From Tethya wilhelma (lineage: Eukaryota > Porifera > Demospongiae > Tethyida > Tethyidae), in the NCBI GenBank assembly GCA_964030475.1, contig CAXIPT010000001.1, positions 3,966,849 through 4,030,848 of the forward strand: 64,000 nucleotides of DNA, given 5' to 3'. Positions 56,200-64,000 of the stretch are shown piece after piece. How positions within the stretch are numbered: the stretch's first letter is position 1; every line of letters starts with the position of its first letter. Made by a program: the position numbers and the translations under genes. Below the pieces are notes generated by a model, which saw only the letters and a program-made list of their open reading frames with translations, searched no databases and was not told the DNA's origin.

Positions 56200-57237
56200 A
56201 TGGGGTTAAATTTTTTAAGAGTGGTGATGCAGTTTCTAAAAGAAGCCCACTTCAAGCTGAAGGGACTGCTCAACCTCCTAAACAGCGAGTCAAGAGAGGC
56301 TTTGCTAGCTCTCCCTGGTATTGGGCACAAGAGAGCTGACTTGATCCTTGAGAAGAGAGAAGAGACAGACCAGAGGCTGAGAATCAAAGATGTTGTGAAA
56401 ACAATTCACCTAGGACCGCTTGTTCTGAGCAAGATCATCGAAGAGTCATCAACTGCCACTAGCAATATCATCAAGTATGCTTTGCTATACCAAACTCTAG
56501 TTGGAAAATCGGTATGCTTACAGTAATGTACATGTAAGCTTACAGTGGTATTACCCATTATAACCACCTATACTATAGACTGATCCAGCCAATGTTCTCT
56601 CAGTGGATTTGGGAGCAAAGAATTCTGCATATGCACTACTGGACAAAAACTTCAAGCTTGTTGACTGGTGCAAGGTTGATCTAGGAATGCCTCGGCCATA
56701 CTCGGCTAAAAAATGCTACGACTCTGTAAGAGTAATCTAGGTTAACTTCAATCAGTGCTGTTTTCTAGCTTTTAAGACCTTAACTTTTCCTTACAGTTGA
56801 CAGACTCCCTAGACAAATTTCCTTCTGCTGAACTGTGTGTTTTGGAAGCCCAAAGTCATGTGCAAACACCCAGTGGCTATTTTGGTGTTGGTTTGGAACT
56901 GAGAATCCTTGAGGTCATGGCGTACACGATCTTCATGACTGTGTACAATGTCCCAGTCTATTCTGTGCTGCCCCAACAAGTGGCACAGTACTTTCACATC
57001 AGTGGTAAGAAAAGGCAAGATAAAAAGAAGGCAACTGTTGCTCTTGTTAAACAGTTAATTGACTCTAGCTCTGGGACAAGTGAAGTGGCATTCAAAACAC
57101 CAATGGAAAACAATGTTCAAATCTCCCAGCACTTTGTGGGCTACTTTAAACAACAAAAGAAGAAAGATGATTTAAGTGATTGCTTACTTCAAGCCATAGC
57201 TTTCATGGAGTGGAATCAAATGTCAAGGGATTTGTGA
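56200..57237 (+). CDS. TEFM: TEFM / Cce1-Ydc2-like RuvC-fold protein
   Basis: Exons 56200-56511, 56579-56725 and 56797-57237 join in frame (299 residues). Residues about 25-60 form a helix-hairpin-helix (LLALPGIGHKRADLIL). Residues about 108-299 form an RNase H-type fold: VLSVDLGAKNSAYALLD, then ELCVLEAQSH, then KKDDLSDCLLQAIAFMEW. The HhH plus resolvase-like architecture and the ending DSLLQAIAF-like helix match mitochondrial transcription elongation factor TEFM. Unlike the human protein, which has lost them, this one keeps Asp114, Glu170, Asp277 and Asp281, the acidic set of Cce1/Ydc2 resolvases; KKDDLSD closely resembles the Ydc2 active-site helix. It may therefore still be a nuclease. The start is uncertain: the N-terminus is short, and an upstream exon is possible. 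It follows PDP by 88 bases. Confidence 0.85.
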
Positions 57238-57454
57238 TTCACTTCAATGGCGAAAATTAAAACCAAGTACATACAGCATACAGTCTCAGTCATAATGAGT
57301 CATTGGTTCAGTACACGAGTGACATTGCTTATGTAATCTCACATATCACCACCACCTAAAGAATTACAATATTATTCATGACAAATTGTGCTTTTGAAGC
57401 AACATGTTCATCACTACTAACTTTCTGAACAGAAATGAACTGGGTAACAAAAAC

Positions 57455-58532
57455 TCATAACATTGCTGAGTTTGCTCCAAGCAGATAGTTACGTATTTTG
57501 TGTTTCATGTCAGAAAAATTACTTTGTGTATACCTCTTCTCCTTGGAGGAGTGGGTTGATGTGGGTGTGTTTGGAGGGGTGTCCTGTAACAAAATAGGAG
57601 TTACATTAGAGATGCAATTGTAGTACAGTCCTGAAAAACTCACAATATTCAGTGTAACAATTCCTTGTACCCATGACCAGACTGGGAAGTCTGGGACAAT
57701 GAACAATGAAGTAGGTCTAAACTTCATAATCTGGTCACGGCTATACACAATCGGTTGACCTGGAATGGAAAAAGAAACAGAAAAAAAGCCAATTGTCAGT
57801 GATTGAGTCTAGGCCTATACTATAAGAAAACAGTGTGTCTGTATGACTGTTTGTAATTGTGTAGACAGTGGTCAATTATGAGAGTCTTGCCTCCTAACAT
57901 GTTTACTACAAGACCTAGTAGCTAGTGTAGCCCCTTGTCGACTTACTTCTCTTTGGAAGCTCCATTTCAGACTCATGACAGGTATAGCTGGAGAACTGTA
58001 TTACCATTGTCATGAACACATGTACATTAAGTTAAATCACACGTTGTTATTGTGGTCACACAAAATTTACTTCACCAAAACCAGCTGATTTTCCTGAAGA
58101 CCTACCTCATTACTCAACAGTCTGCTCTGAAGAGCTGCATTATAGGCCATAAATTTTAATGTATCAATGGCAATCTGCATAATTTGCAAAAATTAGTTAT
58201 AACATTATTATTGAGCATAAAATTAATTAAGATTCACTACTTACTCTGGGAGAGTCTACAGTCACACTCACGGTGCCAGCATTTCCCTTGATGCCTGTTA
58301 GCACAGTCTTCAGCTGGGCTGTCAACTCAACTTTACTTATTAGAGATGCATGAAACTTGTTCAGCAACACAACTGTCTCAACAAGGGGCACCTGCTTGCA
58401 CATTCCTCCAAACGAAATAGCTGTTTTTAGGTATTTCAAGATATCCTCTAAATCTCTCTTCTCAGGAACAGAGTCTTTAAAAAACCTGATGAAGGTTGAC
58501 AGCATAGCTTCAAAAACCGCAAAATCCGACAT
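57455..58532 (-). CDS. unrecognised 216-residue protein with possible eIF4E-binding motif
   Basis: Five exons with clean splice sites and consistent phase: 58532-58245, 58174-58106, 57995-57947, 57759-57644 and 57583-57455. The N-terminal half is helical (MSDFAVFEAMLSTFIRFF, LKYLKTAISFGG, VVLLNKFHASLISK). The C-terminal half contains YSRDQIMKF, which fits the Tyr-x4-hydrophobic-hydrophobic pattern of eIF4E-binding proteins, preceded by QPIV and followed by RPTSLF. A Thr/Ser/Pro-rich stretch and a basic helix end the protein. No signal peptide or catalytic motif. I do not recognise the family; a translation-related role is only suggested by the short motif. Confidence 0.75.
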
Positions 58533-58759
58533 TGCATCTCAGTCTCTTTCATCAGTGGCCACTGACACTTTCAACCTCATGCACCTCCTGCTGTCTTGCG
58601 TTGCGATTTGCGCATGCTCAGTAATCAAGTCGTGCCAGGAGCCACACCCACACAATTTATACAAAATTGCTCTAATAATAATAATAATAATACTATTACA
58701 GATCTACAAAATGTGGCAAAACAATTCTATTACAATCAGTATGAAACAAAAAATTCTTC

Positions 58760-59352
58760 TTACTCTTTCTTCTTTTTTGGTTTCGTCAATACGTGAGCAA
58801 AGACAGCAAGACCCATACCAAGACTGGCACCTTGCAACGCACCCAAGAGCCCACCAGTGGGGTACCCAGCAGCTCCAATAATACCTCCAATGACTGCACC
58901 CCCATAGGTGAACTTGTCAGTCCTCACTTGGCCAGTGTTGTAACGCAGTCGGTAACAGCGATCCCACATTTGCTCATCCTCATTGTTCCAAGTTCTTGCT
59001 AGAGTCGACACAGCACCAAATCCTATACCAAAGATCTAAAAGAATTTGTATTATTATTATTATAATTTATAGTAGTAGTTAGTAATTTAGAATTGCTTAC
59101 AGTTCCCTTCAGGCAAACGTTTCCAAGTCTGTTGAGCATCTCGGTAGGTTTTCTCACTCCACGAAACAGCAGCACTGGAGGACCAAGGACAAGAGAGAGG
59201 ACAGAGCCCAAGTTGGCACCACGGAGCATGGTATGGCGGTAGAGCTCCATGGTTGGGTGGGGAATGTTCTCCTCTACGTCACTACTTTCCACAGTTACAG
59301 TCACCTTCTCTGGTTCAGACGGCTTAGGTTGTTTCGGTGGAGGGTCAGCCAT
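58760..59352 (-). CDS. small glycine-zipper membrane protein (Tim17-like appearance)
   Basis: Two exons: 59352-59101 and 59035-58760, giving 175 residues. A Pro/Glu-rich N-terminus (MADPPPKQPKPSEPEK) is followed by a first hydrophobic segment (GANLGSVLSLVLGPPVLLF), a second with IFGIGFGAV across the exon junction, the polar MWDRCYRLRYNTGQVRTDKF, and a Gly-rich membrane hairpin (YGGAVIGGIIGAAGYPTGG, then LQGASLGMGLAVFAHV). The C-terminus is KPKKKKE. The Gly-spaced helices recall Tim17/22/23 or related mitochondrial inner-membrane families (DUF1757-type proteins look similar from memory). The role is unknown. Plausibly a mitochondrial membrane protein, but that is inference. Confidence 0.8.
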
Positions 59353-59544
59353 TGTTCGCTTTTAACTGCAACTGCTACTGTAAAAGAGTTGTCCTAGTCC
59401 TGAAAATTTGCTGAGCCGATTTGTTGAACTCTGCCCTCGATCATTTACTACATTTCAATAATTAATACACTAATAAAAGTATCGACCCATTACCAAAAAA
59501 AAAAAAAAAAGACAGGAAATTGTTGGTGTTGTGTTTATACACAA

Positions 59545-62500
59545 TTATTTTCTTCTAGATTTTGGGGTTGATGCTATTTTACTCTTCTTCTTCAGAGGTC
59601 CTCTGTCATCCTCACTCTGAATCAATGATCAAGAGTTGTTTCCCTAGTATCCTGATTGAGCCATTAACATTCAGCTGACTAACCTTTCTCTTAGTTCCAG
59701 GTACTGGTTTGAAGAACATGTCCAGTCGACCCTGTGTTGCACTCTGCTTACTCTTCTCTAATTTCTTAGCTCCTCCCCGTATTCTGTCCTCACTGCATTG
59801 TGTTTAATTAGAAATATAACATCAAACTACTTGACTCATGGAAGAGCTGTGATTTATCAACCTGAATCCTTTTTCTTCAACCAGAAACTGCACTAATCCT
59901 TCGACGTCTGGGTTGGTCCATTTCAACTAGAAAAATTAAGGGAAAAATAAAAGGGAGAGGGGGCGGAAAGAGACACATAAGGTTATAAAGCAAAGAAGTT
60001 TAAAATCATTCAAGCATACTTTTATGGTAGTAGGGTCTGTCACTTCCGGCTCTTCAAATAACATTCTAGCTTCCTGACATAATAATGAGGAGAGGAAGAA
60101 ATTGAAATAACCATAATTATTCTAAATTATAAAAAAACAAAAAAAAAAAACAACATGACAAGCATACCCTGTATAACCAGTTCTCTGGAATATTCAGTTT
60201 CTGAAAGAAAGAACATGTCCATCATCTTGTTAACTTCACCAAGAATTACAAACAACTTCCTTACTTTTCCACTTTTGATTATTTCTTCAATGTCCCTATG
60301 CTCCCTTATCAGTGTGACAGCTTTGGCTGGACCAACACCTAGTACCAAGGCAAGTGCTTAGCTCATTGATTCTCATCTCTACATACAACTCCTGGTCCCA
60401 CCTTTCACAGAATCACAGTAGTCACACCCAAGCAGGATACACAGGTCAATAAACTACAGGAATAAGATTGAGTACATACGCGACCTCCACTATCGATTCA
60501 CTGTTATTACCTCTTTTTGATCAATGCCCAGCTCTGTCAACAGTCGATCAAGGTTTATTTCTCGTATTGGAAGTTTCCTGAAATACAACCAAAAGTTAGA
60601 TAGCTATTACAGACAGAACCCTCCCTCCCCCTCGACCATATAGTGTGGAGGGCTAGCTACTAAGGGCATCTTACTTGGCCTCACTGGCAGTTACATGACG
60701 GAGAAGAACTGGTGATCCAAACGTGAGAGCATCCATGTCCTCAGTGGCAGTAGCATACACCAGACCACCCTTAACCATGGCAGCACACTGGGCCTCAGCT
60801 TCACACGGAGCCTATGAAGGAGAGGGGGAACACAAAGGAAAGGTGACAGTTAGAAGAAAGATACTTAAAAAAAATATAAAAAAAAGAAAATACCGTATAG
60901 CGATGGGGATTTTAATTTGACTCTTTGATGGTCATTGGTCAAAGTCCAATTGTCAAATTTAAATCCACCAATATTTTGGCCGCCATATATGCATGTACAA
61001 TGCACACATGCAAATAGTCAAATTTAAATTCAGCAATATTTTTATTTTACGTTCTGCAGAGCAAAACTATAAGAGTAAATGAGAACTCACGTCAACAAAT
61101 GGTATTCCCATTAGTGTCAAAAGCCGTTTGCATTCATCTGTATGTTTCTTGGTTACTTTCACCTACATGTGAAGTTGATTCAAGGTCAACTCCCTGACTG
61201 GTGTCTTTAGAAGTACGTAGTCTATAATATCTATGTACACACTTACTAGTCTTTTCTGAAATCTTTCAACATCTTCAATAACACCTGTACATATCAGTGA
61301 GAGACATTTGGTGTCATGTGACAGTGTGTGAATGCAATACTATACTACCCCTAGAGAGCATTGAACGTGTACTTTGTATGTGTAAATACCTTCTTCCTTA
61401 GCTTTAGCTAGCTCCTTTTCAGCCTCCTCTCTCTTTTCTGCACGTTTTGCAAGTTCTCCAGACTTCATCTCGGGAGGTTTTCCATCAAACACATAGCTAT
61501 TGAACAGTGACAAAGAAGAGAGATACATATATTATTTTGTGGTGTAGAGATATTATCTGAGGGGATGGAACAACAACCAGCTGCCTCTTACACTGGTTTG
61601 ATTCCAGTTTCAACCATTCGAATGGTCCGATAGAAGAACCCCATCAGATGGCTACATATGAGAATAAGAAAATTGACGACAGAATTTTGATAGATGTATG
61701 TAGTAAATGCACATTTTATAATGATCATACATTACTCTTACTAGTCTGGTACCCATAATCTTTCCTATAAGTAGGCAGGACAGGACGGGGAGAAGAAAGG
61801 ACAGGACGGGGAGAAAAAAGAAAGGAAAGCAAAGGGTCTGGGGTGTCTGGATGGGACCACTTATTCTGAGCGAAGTGAGGCCATGTTGGGTTCAATTGAG
61901 ATTTTTTTTGCAGGCGACCTGGTGGTGGTGATGGCAGACCATGGTGAACTTCATGGCATATCTTGGCTGTGCTTCAGTGTTTTCTCACAAAGTAAGTAAG
62001 GCACTTTGCCATGAACTACTCTCAGGCCAACTTGGGTGATTAAATCGTAGCTTTAAATTGTGGGAAAATGGCCTTTTGACTTTTTGGGCCAAGCTAGATA
62101 GTAGGTTTTTACTGAGACGATCTTTGCCAGGAACGTGACCTTTGAAGCATAGTGAGGATTGTACTTAGTGCAGCCCTAGTTACATACTTTTGATTACCAC
62201 AAAAAGGAAAAATTCTAACAAAAGTGTAGGCCTTATGGATCAACAGCCGATCTTAGGTTCAACCGTTGTCAGCAAGACTAAAGATGTGCTCTTTCTCCTC
62301 CCCCTTCCTGTCCCTCCCGGGCACCTGACTCACTTGCCTTGTTACTTCACCATCAATCCCTGATGTGAGTTGGGAACCATCAGCTCTTACAGCAATGAGA
62401 AACTGGTAGAGACTCATGGAAGCATCAATGGCTATCTTACGGCCTGAGGGGTATGACATTTTAAAGAATTTTAACAGCTTGATATGGCAGCATAATTTGT

Positions 62501-62589
62501 AGCTTACCAAAATATGACTTGATAGGATTGTCCTTTACACAAGCAGGAGCATAGTCACCTATTAGCTTCATTAAACCCTGAATGCCCAT
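59545..62589 (-). CDS. FEN1: flap endonuclease 1
   Basis: A multi-exon gene from ATG 62589 ([15 protein letters not shown]) to the stop at 59545. Family motifs: [18 protein letters not shown] with the first catalytic Asp; [59 protein letters not shown]; a PCNA-box-like [11 protein letters not shown] near the C-terminus; and a basic tail ending PKSRRK. All metal-binding acidic residues visible in the family are present (D in IDAS and FDG, E-x-E in CEAEA, D-x-D in EDMD, D-x5-D in CDYCD). It is a structure-specific 5' flap nuclease in Okazaki-fragment maturation and base-excision repair. Introns hold short repeats, including a doubled 21-base GGACAGGACGGGGAGAA unit near 61778-61820. Confidence 0.96.
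61778..61820. repeat. doubled 21-base unit in an FEN1 intron
   Basis: AGGACAGGACGGGGAGAA followed by a few A occurs twice in tandem within a purine-rich stretch. No coding meaning. Confidence 0.75.
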
Positions 62590-62827
62590 TCTTCAACGCA
62601 CGAAGTATTATTATACAGAAAGCTTCAGCTAGTTCTGGTTGCGAATCTGGTTGACAGGATCAGCGGGTTTTGGCGGGTTAAAATGTCTGTAACAACACCG
62701 ACCATTACCATTTTTTATATTCCCATTGATATTAGTACTCCTTTATATAATTATAGCTAGAGTCTGTTAAAAATATTATAACATCTAGAAAATCTAGGAC
62801 AAAAAGAAAACAATGACATTATATTAA

Positions 62828-63535
62828 TTAATTGTCTTTTTTAACTGAATTCTTCTCCTTCATGAGCTGTGCTCTCAACATTGTTGAACTGACTCCTTCA
62901 GTATAGGGAAGCAATCTGATTGGCATCAGTGGTTCCACCACACTCCTTCCTGGGAAATGAGGCCGTATGTCATCTCCTCGGATGTAGAGGGCCTTCTGGC
63001 CAGCCTCCAGGTGGACACAGCAACGAAGGTAAGGCGATGGATCCGTACTGGAGATACGTAACAAACACCTGGAAAAGAAGAAAACAGGATAATACTTATT
63101 ATGCAAGAACAATTACCAAGATTTAAAACTAAAGCTATATACTCAATTATACGATGAACAATGTTATAGACATAAAACTTAGTCATAATAATAATTTATT
63201 ATACAGGCACTATTAAGGCATAGAAGGATATAGAGTATACCTGGTCAGCATATTTCTTGACATTTGCCATTCTTTTCTCAGTGTTATTAATAGTATGTTT
63301 TTTCTTTAGCTTGATACAACTCTCATCAGAGTGAACACCAACAATTACCTTAGAGCATCCAGGAACAAATTTAAAAAATGTAAGTTCTGCACACATGTGC
63401 ACTTAGTAATGAAAACACTCATACTCACTTCTCGACCCATCTTCCTCATGTTCTTCAACAGAGCAATGTGGCCTCGATGAAAGAGGTCAAAACAGCCTAC
63501 AGTGTACACCTTGTCCACTCTATTGTCCTCCTCAT
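62828..63535 (-). CDS. short CTP-transferase (phosphocholine/phosphoethanolamine cytidylyltransferase-like), 5' end unresolved
   Basis: Exons: about 63535-63431 (VYTVGCFDLFHRGHIALL), about 63351-63241 (VIVGVHSDESCIKLKKK to KYADQ), and one from about 63076 to the stop at 62828. Cytidylyltransferase motifs are complete: the HRGH form of HxGH for nucleotide binding, GVHSDE, the RGDD loop, and YTEGVSSTMLR, equivalent to RTEGxSTS. It therefore probably transfers CMP to a phosphorylated alcohol in lipid or polyol metabolism. The protein is short, with no second catalytic domain and no amphipathic lipid-binding helix. The phases of the last two exons do not match, so a micro-exon or sequence error lies between 63076 and 63241. 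No in-frame ATG is visible; a first exon is probably upstream, near or beyond 63600. Confidence 0.75.
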
Positions 63536-64000
63536 CAGAAAATCATTGAGAACCACAAGCAAACAAGCAGTGACAAAATATCCATACCTTGCAATGATGA
63601 ATGGGAACAGACGTCGACGGTATAATACTAGTTTATATATTTGACATAAATTTAATTATTATGACAGTCAGTCAGCTCAGATATTTGACATAAATTTAAT
63701 TATTATGACAGTCAGTCAGCTCAGCTGCTGTCATTAGTTTGCAGCCAAACAACTGACTAAAGGCCTTGGGAATTTCATTTATTGAGACTAAAATGATCAT
63801 GTTTATTTTGTCTCAAGAAAATGATTGCACAAAAGGCAGCTATAGCTGACCACGTGCACCCTAACTGATCATGGCACATGCATATTGATGTTCTTCTGAA
63901 ATGACAACTGCTTATACTGCCATTATAAGTGCGAACTTACTATTAATAATTTAGCTAGAATACCTGTACACTCTAGTACTGATTGGTATATATCATATCA
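63536..64000. other. window edge, no exon assigned
   Basis: It may contain the 5' exon of the cytidylyltransferase-like gene; a donor-like AAG|GTATGG on the minus strand lies at about 63587. It also contains a 44-base tandem duplication. No complete gene is seen. Confidence 0.4.
63637..63724. repeat. 44-base tandem duplication
   Basis: Two perfect copies of a 44-base unit (beginning ATATTTGACATAAATTTAAT and ending CAGTCAGTCAGCTCAG) at 63637-63680 and 63681-63724. Confidence 0.95.

Noticed and set aside
61740..62250. Possible gene in the large FEN1 intron
   Set aside because: Only short frames and purine-rich repeats are present; no splice signals or family similarity.

Overview
This is eukaryotic nuclear DNA from an animal. 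The genes are intron-rich with GT-AG introns that are mostly 50 to 600 bases long, spacing is tight, and AT-rich flanks carry many dinucleotide microsatellites. Gene content is metazoan: a complete Piezo channel, CEP72, RBM17/SPF45, DCAF4, a UBE2V variant, FEN1, a pyruvate dehydrogenase phosphatase, a TEFM-like protein and TRAF-type MATH-domain genes. The compact layout, single-domain MATH expansion and abundant small fold-back elements fit an early-branching animal, most likely a demosponge. The species is inferred, not proven.

Layout. 1-3160: 3'-partial minus-strand gene with a PA-like domain. 3161-5107: no gene seen. 5108-10612: minus-strand coiled-coil plus HEAT-repeat gene, divergent from a plus-strand multi-PH gene (10776-14383). 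14794-15788: UBE2V (minus), divergent from DCAF4 (15948-18256, plus). 18415-22356: two tandem minus-strand lysophospholipid acyltransferase genes. 20967-23148 is repeated exactly at 23301-25482, with a 136-base inverted repeat and an N at the junction. This is very probably an assembly artefact that gives a false third acyltransferase and a false second Piezo 5' end. 25255-41130: Piezo, 42 exons, with a secreted-protein gene nested antisense in intron 8. 41365-44146: RBM17 (minus), divergent from CEP72 (44249-53841, plus). One 6.9-kb CEP72 intron holds six antisense genes without introns in their coding part: five MATH genes and one C19orf12-like gene. 54745-56112: PDP phosphatase. 56200-57237: TEFM/Cce1-like gene. 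57455-58532: unrecognised gene with a possible eIF4E-binding motif. 58760-59352: small membrane protein. 59545-62589: FEN1. 62828-63535: cytidylyltransferase-like gene, 5' end unresolved.

The genes are mostly unrelated housekeeping functions packed head-to-head. Two of them are mitochondrial (PDP, TEFM-like), and the acyltransferases and the cytidylyltransferase both bear on phospholipid synthesis. The most interesting observations are a TEFM-like protein that keeps all the acidic residues of an active RuvC-type resolvase, and the nest of TRAF-type MATH genes inside CEP72. Exon boundaries were placed by eye from splice signals, reading frame and family similarity; no database search was possible.
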